Source of the DNA: Bacillota bacterium
Lineage (GTDB): Bacteria; Bacillota; Clostridia; Lachnospirales; Lachnospiraceae
Length of the DNA: 64,000 nucleotides
Assembly: GCA_023434365.1 (NCBI GenBank)
Contig: JAEYSV010000055.1
Location: 1 to 64,000, forward strand
Direction of reading: 5' to 3'
Shown: one piece after another, positions 17,868 through 27,198 of the stretch
How the letters are laid out: each line of letters begins with the position of its first letter
Numbering within the stretch: the stretch's first letter is position 1
The notes under the pieces: generated by a model
The model's input: the letters and a program-made list of their open reading frames with translations, nothing else
Told to the model about the DNA's origin: nothing
Database searches by the model: none
Program-made: the position numbers and the translations under genes

Positions 17868-17915
17868 TAAAACCCCCTCAAACACTACAAGGAACCAGTG
17901 TATGAGGGGGTTTTT
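17868..17915. terminator. Bidirectional terminator between convergent genes
   Basis: AAAACCCCCTCA pairs with TGAGGGGGTTTTT, with an inner ACACT/AGTGT stem. It serves both the kinase gene and the minus-strand gene ending at 17926. Confidence 0.88.
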
Positions 17916-17925
17916 AATGAAGGAA

Positions 17926-20900
17926 TTATTTTGTTTTTGCTTTTATTACGGTGCTGTATGGACCATATACTTTCTTGCCACTTACTGAACGATAGGCACG
18001 AACACGAACATAATAATACTTCGCCTTTGATAATTTACTTATTACATATGTTGTTTTTGAAGTGCTGGTTATAACCTTAAAACCAGATTTGCTTTTAGTC
18101 GAATAACTGTATTCGTAACCAGAGGCACCTTTCACGGAGGAAAGTTTAACTTCAAGTGATTTTGACTTACCAGTTACTTTGCTAATTCTAGCTTGTCCAA
18201 GAGTAATGGTAAAATTAGTGGTAAGGACTCCGAAGTAACGTCCTTTTCCAGTCACTGTCACAGTAGCAGTACCAACTTCTTTATTGTTCTTATAGCTTAC
18301 AGTATAATCAACATTCTTCACTAATTTGATACTACCATAGGTTACCGTTACCGTAGGTGATAGGCTTGATCCCGTATAGGTAAGTGTCTTGGTACAAGTG
18401 AGTTTACCCTTACTTAAGTCTACTGTAGTAACATAGACATGGAAGGAGGCAGTCTTACCAAGATAGGTTACCGTACCTTTGGCAATGCCTTTTTTGCTTA
18501 AGCTGATTGATAAACTGTAGTTCGTAATCGTTTTAATACTACCATCGCTGTAGATACCAGTTACTGTAAGTCCTGACTTATTAAAGCTATCACCGACATA
18601 GTATTCTGTTTTTCCATTATTGACTACTTTGATGTCACATAGGGTTAATGGTTTAACCACTTCTTTTGCATTTACATAAACTGCAAACTTGCAAGTAAAG
18701 TTTCGATAAGAGGTATCGTAAGTGGCTTCCACGTATTGGATACCACTTTCGGCTTTAATGGAGCTAAAAGTTAGATCTGTAACGGGAACAGTATCGCTTG
18801 TGCCATCGTTATAGTGAGCTAAAACCTCAAGACCATTGGTGTTTAATTGTTCTCCTAGTGAGTATTCGGATTTAGTAGGCGGTGTTATCATTTCAATATG
18901 AGTGATAAGTTTAGGGATTACCTGAATAGAAAGTCCCCACTCCTCGTTATGATAACGGACACGTAAGAAGCCTGATTCATTGGCATTCCAATTACCTTCT
19001 GCAGTAATCGATAGTTGAGTATATGGAATCTCTTCTTCAACTCTTTCCCATCTGCCAGGTTCTGCTTCATAATCATACCATGTCATTAATTTTACTTTAG
19101 AATAATCTAACTGTTCACCTTCCACTAATATGTTGCGATAGGTATTACCGTCATAGTACAGGGATTCAATATGCTTCTCATATTGTCCAATGAAAATTGC
19201 AGTATTTTCGGTACGTACTTGTCCATCTAGTGTAGTAAAATGAACAGCAATTTCAACCTTACCTTCAACGTTAGGAGTTGCACCAAGAATATACCCAGTA
19301 CTCGTTAGTGTAGAAGTATCTGTTGTTTTTACATAATTAGGATAGTAGGTAAGTTCAGCAGTAACACCATCTATTCCATTCGTGCTGTTTACTAAGTCAA
19401 CTAGATTATATTCTCTTACTGCATTGTCGCCAGCAGAACCAATAATTTTGATGGATATATCATCTCCGAGTTTACTGTTGGTATCATCCAGATGGAAAAA
19501 ACTTCTCCGATTATCAAGTTGTATATATTCAAAAGTATTACGGTTTACTTCAAAATTGCGCCAATGACCTAAGTAATAAATCATAGCCTGGTTATTATAC
19601 AGATCAATTGGATCTAGGATTGGCGTAAAGTCTGATGAAGTAAGTTCTCTGTCTTTCTCTGGATGGTCATTATAACGAGCCCATACAGTCAGGTTACCAC
19701 CATCATTAATATCAAACGGTTCAACACTGTAAGTGGCATCATATATTTTACTATCTTTATTGTATTCTACATCCAATGAATCTGGGATATCCTCTTCACT
19801 AATTAAAGTAACATCCATAGTTACAGGAGTACAGTTAGGGTGTTTAATTAGTACCGTCTGATGTTCATCTGGGGATGAAAAATCATATTCCATATCAAAC
19901 CAGTAGCAGCGTCCCTTGCTACCATCCTCATATTCAGCAATTACATAAAAGTTATCATGCAAGATGTCATCTCTGCCTCTGACTGCATAAGGTGAATACT
20001 GTAGTACATCCAAGGACATTACATTCTTAGGTGCAACAGTAATCGTTCGGGTTGCCTGACAACTTGGGTCGTCTTTTGTCCAAACATGCAGTTCGGCCTG
20101 CATAGAGGTTGACGGATAATGCCCATTTACAAATTCCTCATAGTTGTCAGATTCTAAAGGTCGATAGTTAACATATTCATACTCATAATCGTTAGAACTG
20201 AGGTTGAGATTATAATATTTTCCTGTATCACGTACTCGATATACTTTATTTACCACTAAGCTATCTAAGGTAAATGGTCTGTTTTCACCCAGGTAATAAT
20301 AGTAATATGGATTGTTTTCATCGGAACAGGAAAGATTAAGTCCTTCTGGATCACAACGTTCAATAACATTATAACCAAAATCCTGCAGGTTGCCGTCTAT
20401 AGTAATCTTTGCTTTAGTTCCGTTATAGTAGACATAAAGTTCTCCAAGCCCAACAGAGATAAGGTAATCTTCGCCGTAGGTAAGGACTTTGTCCTGTCCA
20501 TTAGAGTGGTACGTAAATGTGTATCCGGTTGGGTCAAAATCTTCCCAGTCTGTGTAGAACGTTCTGGCAGTATCACTCATGGTAACAGTTAATGTGGCAT
20601 CAGGGTCATATTCCATTAGCTTAATAGGGTAGCTTCCCTTTTTACCACCAACATATAGATCAATCGTACGTTGTGCTTCTGGTTGCTCTTTGCTATATTC
20701 ACCTGCTTGGACATTGTATGCGAATGGAGCATCTGCCCATTCATCACTTCCTTCATACCTAACTTTCAACATATAATCCGGACGATATACCTCGTGATCG
20801 TATACCTGATTATCCTGGTTTTGTTCATTGTAAAGAAGGATAGATTCTCTGGAAGGATAGACCATAGTAGCCAGATTGGTTGCCTTAACTTCTGCTATTT

Positions 20901-21981
20901 TTCCAGGTAGGGTTTGATAGGTGAAACGAAACCAAGCTTGCTCTTCAGGAAGGAAGAGAAAACCAATGGCCTGCATCTTAAGGTCAGTATGACTAGTAAA
21001 ATACTCTTTTACAATAGAGGTCGTATCATTTGGACTATAGGTAAGCTTCCCATTAGTGTTCATAAAATCACTTGGGAATTCGTAAGTAAAATTACGTTGT
21101 CCCCAGTCTATATCATATCGATCTGTTTCATGCCATTCGTCTCCATCCTGATAACCATCTTTCCAATTATTAATCGGATAGAACTCGCTGCTTATGAATT
21201 TTCTACGATCTCTAATAAAGAAATGTAATTCTTGTACTTCTTGTGAGCTTGACTCATTCACCAGTGTTTCATAAAATTGATCAGTTCCTCCATTTGCATC
21301 ATCACATAGTCTATGAAGTTCACATAAGTATTCGTAGTTATCTTTTCCACCATAGGCAGAATAATCGGCATCTTCTGAATCTTCGATATCTCCGTGTTGT
21401 GGCCAGATAAAGTGATCATCACCCGATTGATTAGTAGCATCATAAAACTCCTGTACATATTCATATAGTTTTATCATAAATTCTTGTTCGCTGTCACCAA
21501 CATTCTCATCATAACTGGTTTGGAAATCATCCCATACCGTTTTTTTCGTTAGTACAAAAGGATGATCTGAGCCTGATATGTTACCTAGTTCCTCCTCCGT
21601 ATATGATAATTCAATATTCTCGATTCCAAAGAACGCAGGAATATTATCACCTAGTGTCCCGGATTTGTCTGGAAGAGTTACTTTTAGGTCTTGTAACTGA
21701 ATCGTACTTCCCGTTTGGTAACTTAGAAGGTATTCGGTGTTATCATAATAAGAGAATCCCTCCGGAGTTCTTTCCAGATGAGTTGTGGCAATTGGAACCA
21801 CAGAAAATAATCCTTGGTTTGGAGCTTGCGGATTTTTATCAAATGTATTACTGGCTTCCTGATTAGAAGCACCGGCTAGAACTATGCCCTGATTATTAAA
21901 ACAGGTGATGCTCAAGAGAAGAGCAAGAAATAGGGCAAGTGGTCTGGTGATAGCGCACCGATTGAACGTAAAAAGTTGCAT
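17926..21981 (-). CDS. Large secreted multidomain protein with Ig-like and FN3-like repeats
   Basis: A 1351-residue exported protein. The signal peptide covers about residues 1-38 (basic start, core LALFLALLLSI). The N-terminal 700 residues are rich in Asp, Tyr and Glu, with no family I recognise. Towards the C-terminus are group 3 bacterial Ig-like domains (SLGEQLNTNGLEVLAHYNDG and YVGDSFNKSGLTVTGIYSDG), an MBG-like strand domain (LTYTGSSLSPTVTVTYG) and a final FN3-like domain (YYVRVRAYRSVSGKKVYG). The ATG at 21987 touches the AAGGAGG site, so 21981, with a 6-base gap, is chosen. It likely acts at the cell surface in adhesion or substrate binding, but there is no sorting motif. Confidence 0.85.
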   Translation of the reverse strand: MQLFTFNRCAITRPLALFLALLLSITCFNNQGIVLAGASNQEASNTFDKNPQAPNQGLFSVVPIATTHLERTPEGFSYYDNTEYLLSYQTGSTIQLQDLKVTLPDKSGTLGDNIPAFFGIENIELSYTEEELGNISGSDHPFVLTKKTVWDDFQTSYDENVGDSEQEFMIKLYEYVQEFYDATNQSGDDHFIWPQHGDIEDSEDADYSAYGGKDNYEYLCELHRLCDDANGGTDQFYETLVNESSSQEVQELHFFIRDRRKFISSEFYPINNWKDGYQDGDEWHETDRYDIDWGQRNFTYEFPSDFMNTNGKLTYSPNDTTSIVKEYFTSHTDLKMQAIGFLFLPEEQAWFRFTYQTLPGKIAEVKATNLATMVYPSRESILLYNEQNQDNQVYDHEVYRPDYMLKVRYEGSDEWADAPFAYNVQAGEYSKEQPEAQRTIDLYVGGKKGSYPIKLMEYDPDATLTVTMSDTARTFYTDWEDFDPTGYTFTYHSNGQDKVLTYGEDYLISVGLGELYVYYNGTKAKITIDGNLQDFGYNVIERCDPEGLNLSCSDENNPYYYYYLGENRPFTLDSLVVNKVYRVRDTGKYYNLNLSSNDYEYEYVNYRPLESDNYEEFVNGHYPSTSMQAELHVWTKDDPSCQATRTITVAPKNVMSLDVLQYSPYAVRGRDDILHDNFYVIAEYEDGSKGRCYWFDMEYDFSSPDEHQTVLIKHPNCTPVTMDVTLISEEDIPDSLDVEYNKDSKIYDATYSVEPFDINDGGNLTVWARYNDHPEKDRELTSSDFTPILDPIDLYNNQAMIYYLGHWRNFEVNRNTFEYIQLDNRRSFFHLDDTNSKLGDDISIKIIGSAGDNAVREYNLVDLVNSTNGIDGVTAELTYYPNYVKTTDTSTLTSTGYILGATPNVEGKVEIAVHFTTLDGQVRTENTAIFIGQYEKHIESLYYDGNTYRNILVEGEQLDYSKVKLMTWYDYEAEPGRWERVEEEIPYTQLSITAEGNWNANESGFLRVRYHNEEWGLSIQVIPKLITHIEMITPPTKSEYSLGEQLNTNGLEVLAHYNDGTSDTVPVTDLTFSSIKAESGIQYVEATYDTSYRNFTCKFAVYVNAKEVVKPLTLCDIKVVNNGKTEYYVGDSFNKSGLTVTGIYSDGSIKTITNYSLSISLSKKGIAKGTVTYLGKTASFHVYVTTVDLSKGKLTCTKTLTYTGSSLSPTVTVTYGSIKLVKNVDYTVSYKNNKEVGTATVTVTGKGRYFGVLTTNFTITLGQARISKVTGKSKSLEVKLSSVKGASGYEYSYSTKSKSGFKVITSTSKTTYVISKLSKAKYYYVRVRAYRSVSGKKVYGPYSTVIKAKTK

Positions 21982-22207
21982 ATCCATCCTCCTTATTATT
22001 TGGGGAAATTGGGACTACATTGATTCGTAATAATACCAAATGGCAAAATCCCTAATAACATTATAGAAACGTATAGGATGGAAGTTAATAGACAATGTAA
22101 TAAAAAATGCGAAGCATGTAAAAAAAACTTATAAACGATACAGGTTAAGACCTAATTGTTATTACGTAATATTTAACAATTCATTTAAAAAATATTAAGA
22201 AAATATG

Positions 22208-22236
22208 TTGAATGTTAACAAAAAACTTGGTAGACT
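22208..22236 (+). promoter_or_regulatory. Promoter of the secreted Cys/His protein gene
   Basis: TTGAAT, 17 bases and TAGACT. The gap 21982-22308 between divergent genes is otherwise AT-rich, without other clear sites. Confidence 0.6.
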
Positions 22237-22308
22237 TAATAATAAGAAAAGAAAATGTGTCAAAGTCACAAGTGCTCAATATTTTGTTCTGCCGGAAAGG
22301 AAATTGGG

Positions 22309-23337
22309 ATGTTAAGGGAAGAGACTTTAGGGGAAAAGAAAAGATTAAAACGTAAGATACATATTGGTGCTATCCTATTATTCATGGTTGTAAGTATCAT
22401 CGTCTGGCCAGTAACCAATTTGCAAAAGATTAGTGCCAGCGTACAAAAAGAGAAAGAAGTATCGGTTTATACAACACAGAGTAAAACAAAAAGCGCACAA
22501 TCCAGTAGCCTTACCTATAAAGTACAGGGCAAACAGCTTCCACTTAGACCGCACTATAATAACAGCCGTTCCTATGGAGCGGGGAGATGTTGGGCATTTG
22601 CACAAAAAATATATAATTATGTCTGGAAGGGAAAGAAGTTTACTTCTACGAGAGGGACTTCTGATGACATGCTACGTAAGGTAAAAACAGGAGCTGCAAG
22701 AGCAATCAATGCAGAGAATACGAAACGGTTTATTACTGTTGCTGAACCTGGAGCAACCATACGAGTCTCTACTACAATAAATGGAAATGATAGTTATGGA
22801 AGATATATTCATTCGATGATCTTATTAAGTAAGGATGCCAACGGTTTGACCATCTATGACAGTATTACAACGAAGGTTCGAGTTCAGTATTTCACATGGA
22901 AAGAGTTTGCCACCAAATTCGGTAAGTATCGTTATTTTAAATACATCAAGTGGCCTAATGCAGTTGCTTATTCTAATTCGCTCTATCAAAAACAATTAGC
23001 GCAGACAAAAGCAAAAGTAGGAGTGAATACTACAGTAAAACAAACTAAGATTCTAAAGATTACTTCGCCTGATTCTGGTAAGATGACAGTTTCCTATCAG
23101 AAAGTGGATGGATGTACAGGATATCAGTTATATTATAGTAAAAGCAGCAAGTTTACAAAAGATACTACAGCCATAATTAATAGTTCTAAAACAGAACTGA
23201 CAATCGATCATCTTGAGGCAGGAACTTGCTTTTATGTAAAAGTTAGAGCTTACACGACAGATAAGAGTGGAAAAAGCATATATGGAAAATACAGTACGGT
23301 AAAAAAGTTTAGTGGTGTGAAAGCGATTAACAAATAA
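22309..23337 (+). CDS. Secreted protein with Cys-His amidase/peptidase-like domain and FN3-like domain
   Basis: A 342-residue protein with an N-terminal signal or anchor helix (about 18-36). Residues 75-235 hold AGRCWAFAQKIYNYVW with Cys94, then YIHSMILL with His168 and an Asp at 184, the order seen in NlpC/CHAP/papain-like hydrolases; this is inference, not a firm family match. The C-terminal 90 residues form an FN3-like domain (FYVKVRAYTTDKSGKSIYG) very similar to the end of the divergent 1351-residue protein. An earlier ATG at 22255 is in frame, but AAAGGAAA before 22309 fits better. Confidence 0.7.
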   Translation: MLREETLGEKKRLKRKIHIGAILLFMVVSIIVWPVTNLQKISASVQKEKEVSVYTTQSKTKSAQSSSLTYKVQGKQLPLRPHYNNSRSYGAGRCWAFAQKIYNYVWKGKKFTSTRGTSDDMLRKVKTGAARAINAENTKRFITVAEPGATIRVSTTINGNDSYGRYIHSMILLSKDANGLTIYDSITTKVRVQYFTWKEFATKFGKYRYFKYIKWPNAVAYSNSLYQKQLAQTKAKVGVNTTVKQTKILKITSPDSGKMTVSYQKVDGCTGYQLYYSKSSKFTKDTTAIINSSKTELTIDHLEAGTCFYVKVRAYTTDKSGKSIYGKYSTVKKFSGVKAINK

Positions 23338-23340
23338 ATA

Positions 23341-23387
23341 AAAAGCGTTTGCATTCTAGAGGTTCTCTAAGATGTAAACGCTTTTTT
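23341..23387. terminator. Bidirectional terminator
   Basis: AAAAGCGTTTGCAT pairs with ATGTAAACGCTTTT, with an inner TAGAG/CTCTA hairpin and a T6 tail. It also suits the small minus-strand gene at 23418. Confidence 0.88.
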
Positions 23388-23417
23388 ACGTATTATAAAC
23401 TAATTTTCATCATTAGT

Positions 23418-23582
23418 TTATTTGGCATTATTTTGACTAATATTATTTTTGCCACTGCTGTTTTTACTGTTGTTATTTACAGCCGATGTTGACGAGGTAT
23501 CATTTGAAGTAGTATTACTAGTTTTAGATAATTGACGTTTTTCTAAATCTCGTTTGTAGCGTTGTTCAGATTGTTTGCTCAT
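23418..23582 (-). CDS. Small Ser/Asn-rich protein, 54 residues
   Basis: Read on the minus strand, AAAAAAGGAG stands about 10 bases before ATG, and an open frame follows that starts MSKQSEQRYKRDLEKRQLSK. A tail of Asn, Ser and Thr follows (NNNSKNSSGKNNISQNNAK). It is basic and hydrophilic at the N-terminus, probably disordered, with no signal peptide. The good ribosome binding site, its own terminator (23341-23387) and the biased composition argue for a real gene. Function unknown. Confidence 0.6.
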   Translation of the reverse strand: MSKQSEQRYKRDLEKRQLSKTSNTTSNDTSSTSAVNNNSKNSSGKNNISQNNAK

Positions 23583-23851
23583 TAATTTTGTTCTCCTTTT
23601 TTTACGTTATCCATGACAAAACATTGGTGCTAATTGCATTAACACCTGTGTCATGTATAGTATGGCGATAATTTAACGTATTATACCAACAGATTATAAA
23701 GAATTTGGATATATTAATTTATGAGACCAGGCAATAAAAGAATTAAGGGATATCTGCAAGTATAAAACGAGGTAAAGTGATAACGATAAGTTGCAGAACG
23801 TATCAACTTTTGCTAGACTGAAAAGAAAGGAACGGATATAAAAGGAGTATT

Positions 23852-24319
23852 ATGGCTAATAGAATCACTACGTTGGAACAGTTAAAAGATATTGGTGCTC
23901 TTTGTTTTTATCGAATTGAAGAGGGGATAAAGCAGTACGATTACCAGGTAATTAAGCTAAATGCCTTGGAAGCAAGACAAAAAACCCGGGAATGGTCTGG
24001 TAATGGGGCAGATGCAGAGTGTAATTGTCAAGTCTACTTAGATTTTTACTATCTGACCTTGCCACAGGAGGCAAAACAAAAGGTTTTGTCTGTGTTAAAC
24101 AAGGAGGAAGTCGAGTTCCTTACTCAATTAGAACAGTTGGAGAGTTTTAGAGCAGAGAATGAAGTGATATTTGAGGGGATAGAACCATTACTAGAGATTG
24201 CATTAAAGCTGAACGAATGTGGAATGTTATTCTCTACAATTTATCTGGTGGGCAGCAAGATGACACTATGGGGGAATTTTAATGGAGAGTATGTGGTTTT
24301 TCGGGAGAAGTGTGATTAA
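23852..24319 (+). CDS. Hypothetical protein
   Basis: A 155-residue soluble protein, rich in Glu and Leu, with CFYRIEEGIKQYDYQ near the start and several isolated Cys. No family recognised. AAAAGGAG precedes the ATG by a good distance. The short frame at 24457 shares a weak LCFYK motif and may be a fragment of a relative. Confidence 0.6.
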   Translation: MANRITTLEQLKDIGALCFYRIEEGIKQYDYQVIKLNALEARQKTREWSGNGADAECNCQVYLDFYYLTLPQEAKQKVLSVLNKEEVEFLTQLEQLESFRAENEVIFEGIEPLLEIALKLNECGMLFSTIYLVGSKMTLWGNFNGEYVVFREKCD

Positions 24320-24456
24320 AACCACCGGCGGATGCGCAAGTTATTGAGGAAATCCGAAATATAATACTACAATTATAGTGACAAATTACTAATCCTATGT
24401 TATATTAGCATTAACTTGGAAAATGAGTAAAAAACACCCAGAAAGGAATCGCAAGG

Positions 24457-24576
24457 ATGAACACAGTGATATCATTTGATCTTAGCAATAGTCAACTTCG
24501 TGAAGCGCTGAAAATAGAACAGGGCTTTACTTTGCTATGCTTTTATAAGATGATGCGAGAATCAAATACTGTGTGA
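24457..24576 (+). CDS. Possible short gene or gene fragment, 39 residues
   Basis: GCAAGG stands 1-2 bases before an ATG and AGAAAGGAA about 9 bases further upstream. The frame (MNTVISFDLSNSQLREALKI, then LLCFYKMMRESNTV) ends before a terminator at 24612. It may be a truncated copy of a longer gene. The gap 24320-24728 holds nothing else recognisable. Confidence 0.3.
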   Translation: MNTVISFDLSNSQLREALKIEQGFTLLCFYKMMRESNTV

Positions 24577-24611
24577 TGATTGACTAAGTAACAGGATTAC
24601 ATAGATGCTAT

Positions 24612-24648
24612 GAACCGCTATCTTATAAAAGGTACGCGGTTTTTTTAT
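24612..24648 (+). terminator. Rho-independent terminator
   Basis: AACCGC with GCGGTT, continued by TATCTT with AAGGTA around a 4-base loop, followed by T7. Confidence 0.8.
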
Positions 24649-24728
24649 TTCATTGGAAATTGCGTCCTATGAAATAAAAAATGCTCCGCGAGGATCGCAC
24701 TGCATCGGAAATGAAAGGAGAGAAAAGA

Positions 24729-25931
24729 ATGTTTGAGATTAAAGGAAAGGTTAACACAGCGGTATGCTACGCAAAAGTTGTGGAAGAGGAAGCAATTGCG
24801 CAAATAAGAAGAATGTGTGATTATGAATTTACGAATGGAAGCAAGATTCGAATTATGCCGGATGTTCACGCTGGAAAGGGATGTACAATCGGAACAACAA
24901 TGACAATTGTTGATAAAGCAGTGCCTAATATTGTTGGGGTAGATATTGGTTGTGGCATGTATACTCTCAATCTTGGCAGAGGAGAGATTGATTTTAAAAA
25001 AATGGATGAGGCTGCCCACTTTGTACCATCTGGAATGAATGTTTGGAAAGGTAGACAGGAAAGATTCGATTTAACTATGTTACGCTGTTATAGAAGTTTA
25101 AAAGATACTAAGAGATTGGAGCGAAGCATTGGAACACTAGGCGGTGGGAATCATTTTATAGAAATTGACAGAGCAAGCGATGGAACTAACTATCTTGTGA
25201 TTCATACTGGCAGCAGAAATCTTGGAAAGCAGGTTGCTGAACTCTATCAGCAGTTAGCAGTGGATCTTAATATGGGAAAAGAAACATATTTGCAGGAGAG
25301 GGAGGCAATTATTGCTGAGTATAAAGCGGTAGGACGAAGAAAAGAAATTCAAGAGGCGTTAGCGGCAATAGCGTGGAATAAAAGAGAAGCAACTATGCCA
25401 GAAGATTTATGTTTCCTATATGGTGAATATTTAGAAGATTATCTTTATGATGTGGAGATCTGTCAGAATTTTGCCAAAAGAAACCGCGAGGTGATAGCTC
25501 AAGTCATTCTTCATAAAACTGGGATGAGTGGAACAGATGGATTCCATACGATTCATAATTATATTGATACGGAGGAAATGATCTTAAGAAAGGGTGCCAT
25601 TGCAGCGCATAAAGGCGAAAAGGTATTGATTCCAATTAACATGAGGGATGGTAGTGTGCTAGCTACCGGCAAAGGTAATCCAGAATGGAATTACTCGGCA
25701 CCTCACGGAGCTGGTAGGCTGATGTTCAGAAGCATGGCTAAAAAACAGTTAAACATGGACGAATACGAGAAGGTAATGCAAGGAGTTTATACCACCTCAG
25801 TGAATGAATCAACAATTGATGAAGCGCCTATGGCATACAAATCCATTGAGGACATCATCAGTGTGATTACTGAATCGGTTGATGTCATTGATATACTAAA
25901 ACCAATTTATAATTTTAAGGCATCAGACTAG
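24729..25931 (+). CDS. rtcB: RtcB-family RNA ligase
   Basis: A 400-residue member of the RtcB family, which joins RNA 2',3'-cyclic phosphate (or 3'-phosphate) and 5'-OH ends using GTP and Mn2+, for tRNA or rRNA repair. Conserved blocks: PDVHAGKGCTIGTTM, VGVDIGCGMYTLNLG (metal Asp and Cys), GTLGGGNHFIEI, HTGSRNLGKQ and PHGAGRLMFR, whose His is the expected guanylylation residue. It is of the shorter bacterial type. An in-frame ATG at 24681 exists, but GAAAGGAGAG just before 24729 decides the start. It appears monocistronic. Confidence 0.92.
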   Translation: MFEIKGKVNTAVCYAKVVEEEAIAQIRRMCDYEFTNGSKIRIMPDVHAGKGCTIGTTMTIVDKAVPNIVGVDIGCGMYTLNLGRGEIDFKKMDEAAHFVPSGMNVWKGRQERFDLTMLRCYRSLKDTKRLERSIGTLGGGNHFIEIDRASDGTNYLVIHTGSRNLGKQVAELYQQLAVDLNMGKETYLQEREAIIAEYKAVGRRKEIQEALAAIAWNKREATMPEDLCFLYGEYLEDYLYDVEICQNFAKRNREVIAQVILHKTGMSGTDGFHTIHNYIDTEEMILRKGAIAAHKGEKVLIPINMRDGSVLATGKGNPEWNYSAPHGAGRLMFRSMAKKQLNMDEYEKVMQGVYTTSVNESTIDEAPMAYKSIEDIISVITESVDVIDILKPIYNFKASD

Positions 25932-26086
25932 TGAAATATTCCTGTCTATTAACAAAACAGGGAGGAAATACTGTACAATCATTTTACTTTTTTGTTGATA
26001 TTCAATCCAATTTATAGTAACATAGATTATCTGTTAAAAAAGTAACAAAATTACATTTAGGATAAAAATGGGAGGAAATACAAGCG

Positions 26087-27187
26087 ATGAAGTACAAGAT
26101 TGCGAGTAGCAAAAACCAGAATGCCAGTCTGGCTATTCAAGAGGCAACTGCTGAGTTAAGGAATCCAAAACTAATCGTATTCTTTTCTGGAGTAGATCAA
26201 TTTGAAGAGATTGCGAAAAAGATGAAAGATGCGTTCCCAGAGGCAATTACCATGGGGGCCACAACATTTGCAGGATTCTGTAAGGAAGGAGCATTTAAAG
26301 ACACGTTAATGGTGTTGGGGATTGAAGATGGCATCAAATGCGAGGCGGATGTATTATTAGACGCTGATAAATACCCACTTGCTTATATAGATCGAGTTGA
26401 AAAGTGCGCAAAACAGTTTACAAAGCCGGAGAATACAATCTGCTTTGAATTTTCCAGTGCCCTAATTCAATGTGAGGAGTTAGTGTTATCGGCGCTAAAT
26501 TCTGTATTAGAAAAGAAGAATATTCCGATTTTTGGCGGTTCTGCGGGGGATAAAGGCAAAGCCGAGAAGTCCATTATTTCTTTAAATGGGGAAGTCTATA
26601 CGAATGGATGTGTTTTTGTTTTACTTGAAAACCTAAATGGAAAAATCAAATTATACCGTGAGAATATCTATAAACCAACAGAGCATTATTTTAAAACTAC
26701 AAAGGTTGACGTAAGAAAGCGTCTTGTCTATGAATACGATGGGAAACCGGCAGCCAAAGTAATCGCTGAGGCGATGGGAGTAACAGTGCAGGAGTTACCA
26801 AAATACTTAGATAGTTATCCTATGGGACGTATCATAGGTAATGAAATGTATATTGTGGCGAATAATGCGATACGAGAGAAGAATGCCATTGAATATCACG
26901 CAAGAATTTATAATAATTCACAAGTGGCTTTATTAGAACCAGATGATTATAAGTCAGTAATCCAATCTACTTTAGAGCAAGTCGTAAAGGATTGCAAAAC
27001 TCCAAGTCTGACGCTTATGGTGAATTGCCTGGCAAGGTCCATACTTTTCGAAGGTGATGGATACCTTAATAAGTTTGCGACTAATGTTGGTGCAGCATTA
27101 GGAAATTATATCGGTTTTGCTGGATATGGAGAGCAGCTTAACGAGCAGCATTTTAATCAGACAATGATACTTGCCGTATTTGAATAG
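26087..27187 (+). CDS. FIST domain signal transduction protein
   Basis: A 366-residue cytoplasmic protein with a FIST N domain (about 25-210, with PKLIVFFSGVDQFEEIAKKM and FGGSAGDKG) and a FIST C domain (about 220-350). FIST domains are thought to sense small molecules such as amino acids and are linked to kinases or chemotaxis proteins. GGAGG precedes the ATG. The next gene, 11 bases on, is a soluble chemotaxis receptor, so this is probably its sensory partner. Confidence 0.88.
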   Translation: MKYKIASSKNQNASLAIQEATAELRNPKLIVFFSGVDQFEEIAKKMKDAFPEAITMGATTFAGFCKEGAFKDTLMVLGIEDGIKCEADVLLDADKYPLAYIDRVEKCAKQFTKPENTICFEFSSALIQCEELVLSALNSVLEKKNIPIFGGSAGDKGKAEKSIISLNGEVYTNGCVFVLLENLNGKIKLYRENIYKPTEHYFKTTKVDVRKRLVYEYDGKPAAKVIAEAMGVTVQELPKYLDSYPMGRIIGNEMYIVANNAIREKNAIEYHARIYNNSQVALLEPDDYKSVIQSTLEQVVKDCKTPSLTLMVNCLARSILFEGDGYLNKFATNVGAALGNYIGFAGYGEQLNEQHFNQTMILAVFE

Positions 27188-27198
27188 GAGGATTGGTT

